DNA from: Eudromia elegans
Taxonomy: Eukaryota; Chordata; Aves; Tinamiformes; Tinamidae
Length of the DNA stretch: 64,000 nt
NCBI GenBank assembly: GCA_003342815.1
Contig: PTEX01000298.1
Location: 558,001 to 622,000 of the forward strand
Reading direction: 5' to 3'
The first letter of the stretch is position 1; each line of letters begins with the position of its first letter. Positions 35,168-46,002 of the stretch are shown here, in pieces. The translations under genes were made by a program, and so were the position numbers. The notes beneath the pieces were generated by a model. That model did no database searches, was not told the origin of the DNA, and saw nothing but the letters and a program-made list of their open reading frames with translations.

Positions 35168-37043
35168 ATTATAAAATGCTTATATTTTACGATAAATAAC
35201 GCCTATGAAGCAACCTGATATAGGAATGTAGATTAACTGGAGGCTAACATTGCAGGTCTGAGCTGCTCTTGATATTTGCTACATTCTTTGGGTTATCTAC
35301 TTTTTAATCTTTTTTTTTCCTCTCATCTATTTGTTCTCCCCTTCCATTTTGTAGGCATTGAGAAGCAAAAAAGGGCTTTTGTGGGAGTGACCTGCTTGCT
35401 TATGTCTGTCTATTATAGTCATAGCATGGAAAATAATTGAGTGGTGAAGGGAGTGGCATGAGAGCCATGTGAGGCATAGAACAGGAATTCTTTGGTTCAA
35501 TGGCAAGATTAAAAAAGTCTTTTGACATTTCACAGAAATGCACAGAAATGTGAAAGATACACGATCTCAAAATAGCACTTAACATAGTCTCACATCAAAA
35601 CAAATTTCTAGTCTTTTGACAGAGTTTCAGAATAAGAATGAATGAAAATACAAAATCTGGAAAAAAAAAAAGACATACGTGCCAAGGATAAACAATATAG
35701 AAAGCCACTTTCAAAACAGATATTTCAGATTTGCAGCTCTATTCTAAATTTAAAGAAGTTGTGTTAGAATGGCACATTGAAAAAAAAAGACTTTTAAGTT
35801 ATTTTATATAAGATATTGAAAGGAATAAATAGTATCCAAGAAATCACTCAAAAATCACAAATATCAATATCAAATGTTTCATTATGTTTAGTTTGAAGGA
35901 ATGGAAATAGAAACATTATATTGTTAATTATTTTTAAGAGCTATAATTCAATACAGAACTTTCAGATTTTTTTATATTATATATCCATATTGACCACTGT
36001 TTACACAGTAAAATTGTACTTTTCTGGTTGCACTGCCTTGCTAAATATACGAATGGATAATGAAAACTGACAAAAAATATAATGGAAAACATATTTCAAA
36101 AGGGTGTGTGTAGTAAATGTTGAAATTATTTTAAAATGTAAATAGACATATAAAAACATATTGAAATGAAACTATATCAATTTTGAGTAGTCTAAAGAAT
36201 TTTCCCAATTCTCCTTTCCTAGAGTTCTCAGGCAAATTATAAGCAAAATCAAAAAACTTACTTGTTCAAGTCGTTCAGAAATTTCCACTACATAGATGCA
36301 GTAGATGTCACTTAAAAAAAAATTAGTCATTTAAATCATTCATTCCAGTGAATGGAATATTGTGCTGTATGCCTATTGCAGCTCTCTTTTTTGACTACCC
36401 AGAAGTAACCAGCTTGCACATACATAATTTAGTTTTCTTCTGGTAAAAATGAAACATAAAGCATTTGCAGTGAGCATTTGGGTTTTGTATTAATGTGCTC
36501 CATTTCTTATTCTTGCAAACCTCAATTCTGTGAGGTGTTCAGTACAGTCAGTTCTTTCATAAGCGTCTGATCCTAAGTCCATTGAAGGCAATTAAAAGAA
36601 TCTCACTCATTTCAATTACTATTTGATCCAGCTCTGAATCAATGGAAACTGAAAAATCGCAACCTTACAGGTTAATACTCATAGGAAATATTCAGTTAAT
36701 TTGATTATATTGTATTGCTAGAAAAGAGATTTCTGATTAGTATGGGTTAAGTGAAGTAGAAGGATTTTGACAGAAGATATACTCTGGAGCTAATTTTTAT
36801 TATTTGCAAAAATTTAATCTATCTCTATAGCCCATGAATATCCTATACATACAATAACTGTGCTGCATACGAACAGAACCACATGCTCCTGCTAATGCTT
36901 ATCTGAATATGAAAGCAATGAATTATATGTCTACTTCCTGGTATGTCAGAAAGAGTCTTCCTTACAAGGACACACACACAAATTAGGCTTCTACATTTGC
37001 CATTTATAAAAAAGTATGAATTAAGTAGAATTAACTTAAAAAC
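35168..37043. other. Unique AT-rich noncoding DNA
   Basis: No gene or transposon is seen. The stretch is AT-rich with several A-runs (for example near 35660-35670). Confidence 0.5.
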
Positions 37044-37230
37044 AAGGAAGGAAGGAAGGAAGGAAGGAAGGAAGGAAGGAAGGAAGGAAGGAAGGAAGGA
37101 AGGAAGGAAGGAAGGAAGGAAGGAAGGAAGGAAGNGAAGGAAGGAAGGAAGGAAGGAAGGAAGGAAGGAAGGAAGGAAGGAAGGAAGGAAGGAAGGAAGG
37201 AAGGAAGGAAGGAAGGAAGGAAGGAAGGAA
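37044..37230. repeat. (GGAA)n tetranucleotide microsatellite with one ambiguous base
   Basis: About 187 bases are an uninterrupted AAGG/GGAA tandem array, around 46 units, with a single N at 37135. Removing the N restores perfect 4-base phase, so the N looks like a marker of an unresolved position or collapsed array rather than a real base. The true copy number is therefore uncertain. The repeated Arg-Lys-Glu-Gly peptide in one frame is an artefact. GGAA is the ETS-factor core motif. Confidence 0.98.
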
Positions 37231-38330
37231 CTGCTTTAGGGATTCAGGAAATTAGAGTTTTGTTCAGTTGTGTCCTATAAGAAAACAGGTCTTTCACAGC
37301 AAGTGATGCAATCAGTTTTTCAGAACTAAGCGTATCATTTAGGACAAAATAACATGATTTTTATTTCAGAACTTTATTTTGACTTCAGGAAAGTGTAATT
37401 GATTCAGATACTAGACTTCAGTAGAACAACTTTGGTCATTCTGAAGAGTATTGCATATTTTTTGGCGGATAATTTCATTTTCATCAAGTCTGGCCTCCAG
37501 GATTGATCTTCTTGTGTTTCCATTTTCTTCCCCCAGATTTGAGGAATGGTTTTATCTCTTTCTCTAAATCACCCTGGAGTCAGATGAGGCTACACTTAGC
37601 TATTTGTAGTTAGAAGTAATATTATGCATATAGTGGAATTATTCAATATTTCACTTAAAACCTACTCCCAACTTTGAAGCAGATATGCAAAGGTAGTGCA
37701 GACTGGCAATAGATTTTCCTTAATATTTACATAATATTTCTTTAATATATTTCCTTAAATGCATCGTTATGCACATGTATACGTGTCATGCTTTAGCTGT
37801 TTATTTTAATAGCGTACTTTATCTGCATAATGCAATTGATAGTACTTGAATCAAGTATTATTTACTTGAATCAACTATTATAGATACTCCAGCCTTGACC
37901 TGTCAATGAAACAGCACCTTGGACTGTGGAAGGAAACTTTGAAGTACTATGTTATTAGAACCCAACTTTGAAAGTATGAGTGCCAGAGAATATCACAGAA
38001 TCCTGTTCTACTCATGTAAAGAGAACAGATAGGTTATACTGTCAACTTAAACACTGCACAAAGCTAGGAAGTGTATAGGAAAAGGCAAAAAAACCCCAAA
38101 TCTACACAGCATTATTACCTTGGAGAGATGGAGGAAAAAAATGTAGAAAAAAAAAAAAAGTCTAGTTTCTGCCTTGGGCTCTTTTAAGGCTACTCTTGAT
38201 TTGCACCTAGCCTAAACAGGATAAAAACATGACATGATTACTTTACAAGACAGACTAAACCAGAGTTCTGTAATTAGAGCAGAAACATGTGAGGTAACAA
38301 AACAAAGTAGGCTTTATTAATCAAAAGATA
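37231..38330. other. Unique noncoding DNA
   Basis: No gene is seen. A 20-base unit (TACTTGAATCAA...) is duplicated in tandem at 37843-37862 and 37863-37882 with few differences. Confidence 0.5.
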
Positions 38331-38820
38331 TACATTGCTAGAGACCTTTTTGTGTCCTCCGAGCAAAGTTTGTTACCCAGCTGTTTCCAGCCATAATTTT
38401 GGCTGGCCTCTTTCAAATTAACTACTGTAGCAATGAGTCATTTTCATTTTCTTCCAGAGAACAAGAAGAAAGCAAGACAGTTAATTAGCCAAATCACCCT
38501 TCTTTTGAATGCAGCAGCAAGCCTAGCAGCCAATTAAAAAGGCATCATAGGACTATTGTTTGTCAGAGAGTGGGTGCTGAGAGAAGTGCCTGAGGTGGAA
38601 AGCCCACGCTTTCCTCTCCAGCAGGTCAGCCTAATAGCACAAACAGTTCTCCTCTGAAGACAGCAAAAGCATCCTGATGTTCAGCATGGCAAAATGCCTG
38701 CTCTATCATTGCCCTTAACAGAAATTATCTCTTGGCTCAATTTTCAAGGCAGCTTTTTTTTTTTTTAAAGGGAAAGCTTCATTTAACTCACCTATAAAAG
38801 GTGAGCTAAATCTTACTGAT
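38331..38820. promoter_or_regulatory. Candidate conserved noncoding element with hairpin and TATA-like motif
   Basis: The stretch has mixed, non-repetitive composition. It carries homeodomain-like cores (for example AGTTAATTAGCC around 38480-38491 and CCAATTAAAAAGG around 38530). Near its right end, 38781-38811 is a 13-bp hairpin with one mismatch and a 5-nt loop: ATTTAACTCACCT pairs with AGGTGAGCTAAAT. The loop and its edge contain CTATAAAAGG, a good TATA-box match. Regulatory function is inferred from appearance only. Confidence 0.25.
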
Positions 38821-38959
38821 GCCATCTCTTCAAGAAGTGCTCAACAAATAAGGACAGCAGCTCATGCAAGGTTCCACTTTACATTTGAAATGTACTAAAA
38901 ATGTTCATTTATAGTACATTTTATTACTACAAATCTGAAAAATAAATTATTATATTAGC
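38821..38959. other. Unique noncoding DNA
   Basis: Short AT-rich spacer; nothing recognisable. Confidence 0.5.
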
Positions 38960-39190
38960 ATGAAACAAGGCCTAATAGATCGGATAGAGTTACTGAATCC
39001 AGAGGAAAGTTTTCATTTGATAGCAAGACTTGCTTGCATGCTAGGCAATAGTTCTATGCTTATGTCTTCAATGGGCAGAGAGGAAGTTGAGAACAAGCCA
39101 CTGAAGAGGGTGGATAAGAGGTGCCTCTCTTATATCCACAACAAAAGGGAATTTGAAGAATTTCTGAAGAAACTTAAAAGTTCAGAGTAG
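38960..39190 (+). other. Small ATG-started open frame, 76 codons (doubtful)
   Basis: The frame starts with ATG, is preceded in frame by a stop at 38936-38938, and ends at TAG. The predicted peptide is hydrophilic with a charged C-terminus (KREFEEFLKKLKSSE), a composition more like a soluble protein than most chance frames here. I recognise no family, see no splice structure, and no polyadenylation signal sits close behind it. A processed-pseudogene fragment or pure chance are both possible. Confidence 0.1.
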
Positions 39191-42100
39191 TTTAGGGCCA
39201 GAAGTGTGTGTTCCACCCCAATCTAAGTTAAAATATGTAACACAGGAAGGATCACTGAAAGTCTACTTTTATTTCTTTATTAAAACTATATATTAACTCA
39301 TGAAGTCCAATCTAACAAATGCTAAAAAGAAAGTGCAGATGAGGAGAGATTAAATTACTTGCACTTAGTCTTTCAAATTCTAATTTCTGATTCTAGGTAT
39401 CCAAATAAGGTTAACTTAAATACCCATAAGTATTTTACTTAAGTGAATTTTTACTTTAAGTGAATTTTACTCTCTGTGGGAAATGGCACCTTCCAGCTAT
39501 CTCCACTCTTACTTTCTTTATTTGACAGTTACTGTGTTATACGCACGATATGATGCTAAATTCCTTGTGAATATTCTTTAAGGCTTATATCATATGCTAC
39601 TTTGTTTTCTGAAGTCCTTTCCAATCATCTTTTGCTTTGCATTTTGAATCCTCCTCAGTTAATTTTGGTTTCTGTTTTATGTTTTTCTTTTTTGTGGCTG
39701 ATTGTTACAGCTCCATGGTTTAATTTCAGTATGAACTATCTGTGTCTCTGACCCTCAAACCTAATTCTAATTCAATATGTGGTTGAAAATGGAAGCTATA
39801 ATACCCCAAGTGTAAAGCGGATAAAGAAATATGAACACTGAAGTAATTTACGTTAAATGATCTTTATATAAGTACTTTGCTTTGACTTGAGTTGAGTCAT
39901 TATGTGTATCCTTCCTGATGCTCTACAGATTCTGTTGTGAAGCCGTAATGGATTTACCCAGTAAGTAAAATATTACATGCCAAAGAAAAGGGCTAAAAAG
40001 AATTTTTTTTAAGGGGTGCTTTTTAAGCCATTACAGAAACACTGTCAATGCATTAAGGGCCTTGCAGTAGAAGTAAATTATTTTGATGTACTGAGTGTTT
40101 TTCTGTGCCAACTTCATTTACAAAGTGAGTCTGATGAAAGGAAGAAGATCATTAGATTTCTGCTCCATGGCCCATGGAAATCCTGCAGTGTTCTCTGAAT
40201 ATGCAGACTATCCTATACACACTCATCCCACACATTAATGTCCTAGTGGAATATTTACTCAAGATTTGTAATGCTAGCAGAGATACAGCAAACCAATAAT
40301 CAAAGGTGAAGATGAGTATAGAGAGTTGTCTGAGAATGCCGACTCTTACGGGCTGAAATCTTTGGGATCAAGGGCTGGGTGGGTGAAGGGTAGGAGAAAC
40401 ACTTGCTAAATCCAAGACAAGTGACCTGCTCCTGGGAAAGGCCCAACTGTCATAGGCAACAGAGCTTGATGGAGGTATCATTTTTTACATTTAGTTCTGG
40501 ATCTGTTTGTATGTTTAATAGTATATTTGATTGAATGAGAATGAAATATTTCTGCACAGTTCCAAAAATATGCTTGTCAATAATGACAGGTCTTTAACAT
40601 CTTTGACGATGCTGAATTGCTTCACATTATTAGAAATGCTTCTGGTTTGGAGCAGTAAAAGACCTGCAGGTACCAAAGGATGTTGCAGCTAGAAACTAGG
40701 TGTCTCAGATTTAAAGAGCAGTTCTTAGCAGTTCTGAGACTGGACACCTGCAATTGATATTTAAATCTCTTCTGTGCATTTTTGAAGCTACAATCCATGA
40801 CCTTCATTTGTCTAGGTATATTAATGGTTAAATATATATGCTCTTTTCCATGGCTATTTGTATTTGTATTTATGACATTTTCCTCATCCATCTGAACCAA
40901 CATTAAGTTCCGCTTCTAATGTTAATGCCTTTCTTTAACTGTTTTCATCATCTCCTTCACGCTCAGCAATGTCTTGATCAGATAAATCCCTCTGGAAAGA
41001 TTATTTTTCTCCTTGTGACACTGATGCAGTGTGTTCCTAGTTTGATGACTGTGAGAAGCTACCATCTAAATCTCCTTCCCTCCCTCCAGTGGAAAGCTTC
41101 CCTCTCCTGCTGTTCATGGAATGTGTATTCTGTATAATCACAACCTTGATCACCACTAAATCAGCAGGCCCTGCCAAACAAATTGCGCATGATCCCCCTG
41201 CAGGCCAGCAGCAGAGAAAATAGTAAGAACTTTGCATTTTAAAATGTAGTTTTATTAAATGCATTGTTTCGAAAGTAGCATATATTAACTACACACGCAC
41301 ACAAAAAATAACCTCATGAAATGTATTTACATTTTTTAGTGATAACACTCTATTTTGTAAGATTATTCTCAGTCTTAATCAGCCTGAGCCTGCAATACAA
41401 TGTAACAACCAACTTATACTTGTGTGATAAATTTATTTGCAGGCAATTTTCCCTAGTAACCTTGACAGAATGCAGCTTTTCTTGGGCTTGACCGGTACAT
41501 TCTTTCCTCTATAATCTCTCTGTAGACTCCACTCTTTGAAATTTCTTTTGCTTACTAAAATCCTTCAATCCTTTGTTTTTGTCACTAAGCTGTTGACCAC
41601 AGAGCTCCCTTTTCCATCTGACTGGGCTGCACAGCATTCCTTCTCCTGTGCTAAAATGCCCAATGCATCTTGATTTTCCAGGTCAGCACTCACTCTGTTA
41701 CCACTGTAGCCTAAATCCTCTTCTAAAACCAATTATTCCATAGTTAGCAGAGCTGCGTGGACAAACTACCCCTGCCCCCTGCATAGTCTCACACTCTTTG
41801 ATTTTTTTCCATTTGCTTTATAAAGGAGATGACCTTTATGGTTTAAGATGTTAAGAGCCTCTTAATGGGGAAAAGATAAAAGGAATAAGGAGTGTATTAT
41901 GAAAGGTTTGAGGAAATCAGTCTCCTCAATATTACTCCAAGAAAAAGAGACAGTATCACTGCTGTGATGGGTCTTGACTCAAGGGCACGTCCAAGCCTGT
42001 GGTTTTTTACCTGGAAAGACAGCTGACACCAGACAGTACATAGACAGTGTCCTAATCCTAAAGAGTCTGGATTCATACTAACTGTCTTCCCAGTTAAGAA

Positions 42101-42734
42101 ATCTGAGAGTGAATCAGGCAATGGTCAAAACACTGGTCAAAATACATGCAAGTTCAGAGTCCTCAACAACATTCTTTTAAATATAATTACTGTACTAAAT
42201 TTTCTTTAGCAAATTTCCTAGTTTATGGAAGTCAAATGTTCTTCTCTTTTAAAGCATCACTTCAATAAACATTTAATGCTTCAGCTATTTCCAATAGAAT
42301 ATGTGTGCAGGTGCAGAAACAAAAAACACCTGAATTGCCATCTTCTACATTTCAATGTTTTTCTCTCTTCCTCTCTCTTTCATACATATCTACTATTTTC
42401 ATTTGCTCAGTACTTTTTCTCTTCAAGACATTTTAGACTACTAACTGTATCTGTCATGGGTCATGAATTGAGATACACACTGTGCAGAACATTTTGCATC
42501 ATTTCTAGCCAACCCTTCCAAGCAGTTGTATCACCATTGAGTGCAGCATTTGTGGATGAGAATTTGCCGGATGGGACTTGCAGCCAGGAATACACGCAAA
42601 TGAAAACACTGGTAATGAGAATGGAGTTCAGATACAAAGGTGCATTTCCTTTGCTATTGCTTTTAAACACTAAGTAGTTCTGGGAAGATAGTTTGTTTTG
42701 AGAATTTGAGATTGTGATTTCACTTGGCCTGTTA
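39191..42734. other. Unique noncoding DNA
   Basis: No gene or transposon is recognised. The longest frame (42225-42677, 150 codons, + strand) has no domain signature and spans a T/C-rich stretch. An imperfect tandem duplication of a TTTACTTAAGTGAATTT-like unit lies at about 39433-39470. Confidence 0.45.
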
Positions 42735-43246
42735 ATTCCAGGGTAATACTGTGTGCAGTTCTGGGCTCCTCAGTGCAGGAGGGATGCGGAGCTTCTAGAG
42801 AGGGTTCGGCACAGAGCTACAAACATGATTAAGGGACGTGAGCATCTACCTTATGAAGAAAGATTAAGTGAGCTGGGCCTACTTAGCCTGGAGAAGATTG
42901 AGAGAGAATCTGATCAATATGTATAAGCACCTGAGGGGAGAATGTAGGGAGGAAGTGGGAAAACTCTGTGGCCAGTGGTGGACAGTGATGGGACAATGGG
43001 TAACAGTCACAAGCTGAAACCCAGGCAGTTCCATCTCCATGTGAGGAAGAACTTCTTTACTGTGAGGGTGACGGAGCCCTGGAACAGGTTGCCCAGAGAG
43101 GTTGTGGAGTCTCCTTCTCTGGAGATCTTCAAAACCCACTTGGACACCATCCTGTGCCACGTGGTGTAAGTATCCCTGTTTGAGCAGGAGGTTTGGACTA
43201 GAGGATCTCTAGAGGTCCCTTCCAACCTCAACAAGTCTGTTATTCC
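42735..43246 (+). mobile_element. CR1 LINE, 5'-truncated, ~510 bp
   Basis: The + strand copy starts at 'tgtgcagttctgggctcctc' and runs through 'cggagcttctagagagggtt', the [19 protein letters not shown] block, 'ggtaacagtcacaagctgaa', and the tail 'ggtttggactagaggatctc' ending in AAGTCTGTTATTC. A short deletion after 'ctggagaagat' breaks the ORF2 frame. The HLHVRKNFFTVRVTEPWNRL block (43020-43090) remains in one frame. Eroded terminal repeats suggest intermediate age. Confidence 0.94.
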
Positions 43247-44102
43247 TACTTAAGTCAAACAGTATCAGAAATGATTTTGTACAATGATTTTGCCTTTCTG
43301 TTATCGGACATGATGTCACTGATTGCTAACTAGGCATATGGACACTTCCTAAGGTCTGTTAGCAGTCACAGTATTTGTTTATTTGTTTGTTTGTTTGTTT
43401 TCCTCACATTTTCTATATGCATAATTATCAGTTATTATGACAGAGTGGAGATTTTTCTTGTATCTTCTCTGAGGTTGTAAGCTCCAGGGCAATTAAGAAA
43501 TTCCAGGAGTTTCCTGTACTGCAGATGGATTTCTGCCTGAATCATCAGGCATTCCTGTTATGAAGCTTTTCTTCAGTTTTGAGACTGACCTATCTTCTTT
43601 TCAAGTATCAGTGAATATGTTCTGTCTTTTCCTAGTTGTTCAGTTGTGCAGGCTTTCTTCCTTTAAAGTTTTTTTTTTCCCCCCATTTTTGGCTTGGGCT
43701 TAATTTCTGCTGTCTCACACATTGTCCTTGAACTTCTGAACAGTCATGACTATCACTTATTAAACAGAAGCCCCTCATACAAACTTTTTATGCACTTCAG
43801 TCATGGCCTGAGAGTTCACAGTTTAATTAAAACAAGGAAGAGGCAAGAAGACAATTAATAAAACATAAAAAACTCCTGAGAGGAAAGATGGACTTAAGGA
43901 CTTAAAGAAAGATGTAAATGAAGAAAGAGATTTTTTTAAGAGAAGCATTGAATAACACACACATATACACACACACATGTGTACATGAAGTCAACAATGG
44001 GATAACAGAGAAAAGAAAAGGAAGATCATCTGAGGAGACAAGAACACAGATCTTGACAGGGTGAAATCCCCCTTGTGGCTGCAGGTTGAAAACGTGTTAG
44101 CA
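43247..44102. other. Unique noncoding DNA with TTTG and CA simple repeats
   Basis: A (TTTG)n run lies at 43373-43400 and a short CA/TA-rich run at 43958-43982. There is no gene. Confidence 0.6.
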
Positions 44103-44256
44103 ATAGAATCATAGAATCATAGAATGGCTAGGGTTGGAAGGGACCTGTAGAGGTCATCTAGTCCAACCCCCCTGCACGCGCAGGGTCCCCTAGAGCATGT
44201 GGCACAGGGTGATGTCCAGGCGGGTTTTGAAGATCTCCAGAGAAGGAGACTCCAGC
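44103..44256 (-). mobile_element. Young CR1 LINE 3' tail, ~154 bp, reverse strand
   Basis: On the + strand it begins with three ATAGAATC-type terminal units (the 3' end of the element) and runs to 'agaaggagactcca'. Compared by eye with the 34.7-35.2 kb copy, it differs at only about two or three positions over its length (for example GCGCGTGC against GCGTGTGC), so both probably came from closely related recent source elements. It is extremely 5'-truncated. Confidence 0.96.
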
Positions 44257-45186
44257 AGGCAAATCAGCAAGACATATGAAAAACAAAATAGTATGCGATT
44301 AGATGTGAATAGGGCTATAGACAGTTATGCATTTAAAGTAGTTACGTAGATAGTGCAGGTGACTAATTGCCAATCACTCTCCTATTTTCTGTTTCCATGG
44401 AGGTTACCACACTTTTCAGATTTGCTGGTGTAAGTATGCACGTGTCTGTCACCAGCCTGATTCTGTCAAAAGATTTAGGTTTTAAAAACATACCAGAACA
44501 CTCCTCTACTAAGGTTTGCCAAAGTATGTCATTCTGACACAACCAGGTTAAGACTTGGTTTTACTTGTAGGTCTGAGAGACACTTACCTTACGATAGGGA
44601 GAGAGGGCAAAGTTTAGTGCTTGTGCCTGTAGAAAAGATATTACTTGCCTAAATAGAGAAGATAAATATATAACCTTGGATAGGTTTCCTAGTCAAGAGG
44701 AGAGGAAGACGGGATCTTTGTGCAGATCAAGACAGAGAAGCAAAAAGATCTACTGAGAGGAAGAAGAGAGTAGAGAAATAACAGGGGCATAAAAATTTGG
44801 GAGATTGGAAGGAGGAGAATGAAGCTCAGCTTTTAGAGATCTGTGCATAGCATCACTTGTTTCTTTCTTGTGAGAGAAAATGAGGACAGAAGTAAGGAGT
44901 CCTTTCTTACATACAGTCAACACTCATTTTCTCTGAAATGGGTGTGACTCATTTTCTTGAAATATACTGAAGTGCCAGGGCCTGAACCACAGGCCCAAGC
45001 CAGGGTTGACTTTCAGCTGAATACGGCTCTGCCTTTGTAGAAGTACACAGAACTCGCCTGTAGACTTCTTATGCCAACCTGCATGTAGGCTTGTAAATTT
45101 TATAGGTCCTTCTGCAAGTGTTTTTGACCTTGAAGGGAACTTACCCATCTAAAGCTGGGGCTCTGGCCAGTTCCTGGTCTCAGATG
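44257..45186. other. Unique noncoding DNA
   Basis: Purine-rich in part (44600-44800). No gene or known repeat is seen. Confidence 0.45.
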
Positions 45187-45601
45187 ACAACGAAAGCAGG
45201 ACATAACAGGTATTACCACTAACAAAGAAAATGCAAGTTTTACTGATTTGGTTTTATTAAAGCTGGACCCTCCTACAGTGACTTTGGAGACCTCACTTAC
45301 AGGTGAACACACTGCATAAGATCTCCCAATTGCCAGGGAGGTTCTCCAAATCCTCGCTGCAACTGTGGATCTGGATGATGGTAACGTATTAGGCAAATGG
45401 TGATGGATCTTTTTCCTAATCCCTATTTTCTTCCTGGTATAGTAAAGGTTAAGTGAATTATCTTGCTTATTTTGTCTGCTGTTAAAACCCAGCACACAGT
45501 AAGCTTACTGTTTTGCTAGATGTATCATTTCACTTCCGCATTATTTCACATCAATAGTAAACACAATTGTTCTTTCCTTTGGAGTCTAGTTCTTTCCGAC
45601 A
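45187..45601 (-). mobile_element. Possible solo-LTR-like segment (tentative)
   Basis: Read on the reverse strand, the segment starts TGTCGGAAAG and ends ..CTTTCGTTGTCA, giving a TG...CA pair about 415 bases apart. Inside is an AATAAA signal (reverse strand, near 45252-45260) followed by a GT-rich stretch, as in an LTR. The base composition also differs from the flanks. I could not find a target-site duplication, a primer-binding site or a second copy, and I know no named family that it matches, so this is a weak call. The 131-codon reverse frame across it has no recognised domain. Confidence 0.22.
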
Positions 45602-46002
45602 CTCCCCCGTCAACTGGCAAAACATATAAACAAGATGCTACAGTCAAGTATAGATAGACAAGCTTAGAAACAGCTGAAATGTAGGGTTTCCACTGCTACC
45701 CTACTGCTTTTTGCTCAATTTCAAATGTTTTTCTAAAAAAATCTTTATGAAAGAAAAATGGATGAAGTGAGATAATGGATGAAGTGGGATAATGTTTCAT
45801 CCACTGGTGCAATAACAGCACAGTGCTATGTTGCAAATATCCAGGCAATGACCTTGTCTTGTTTATCCACTTCTTAAAGCATTAATCTTTGAGATATTCA
45901 CCTGTCCCATAAAGAAAGGTAGAACATGGTATAAAATCCTGACTCTATACAACTCTCGTCTTCTTTAGAAGACTTTAATCTCCCTTACAACGTGTTAATC
46001 AC
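45602..46002. other. Unique noncoding DNA with a tandem 17-bp duplication
   Basis: ATGGATGAAGTGAGATA at 45758-45774 is repeated with one change at 45775-45791. Nothing else is recognised. Confidence 0.5.

Noticed and set aside
37044..37230. Tandem array considered as CRISPR or minisatellite
   Set aside because: The unit is 4 bases with no spacers; it is a simple microsatellite in animal DNA.
36943..37239. 98-codon frame with a repeated Lys-Glu-Gly-Arg pattern
   Set aside because: Pure artefact of the (GGAA)n microsatellite; it also runs across the ambiguous base.
42225..42677. 150-codon + strand open frame
   Set aside because: No domain, no splice or promoter context that I can see, Leu/Phe/Ser-rich from T/C-rich DNA. 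Length is compatible with chance in 64 kb.
45100..45495. 131-codon reverse frame as a gag-like or host protein
   Set aside because: No zinc knuckle, protease or other domain motif; it crosses the tentative LTR-like segment and is best explained as chance.
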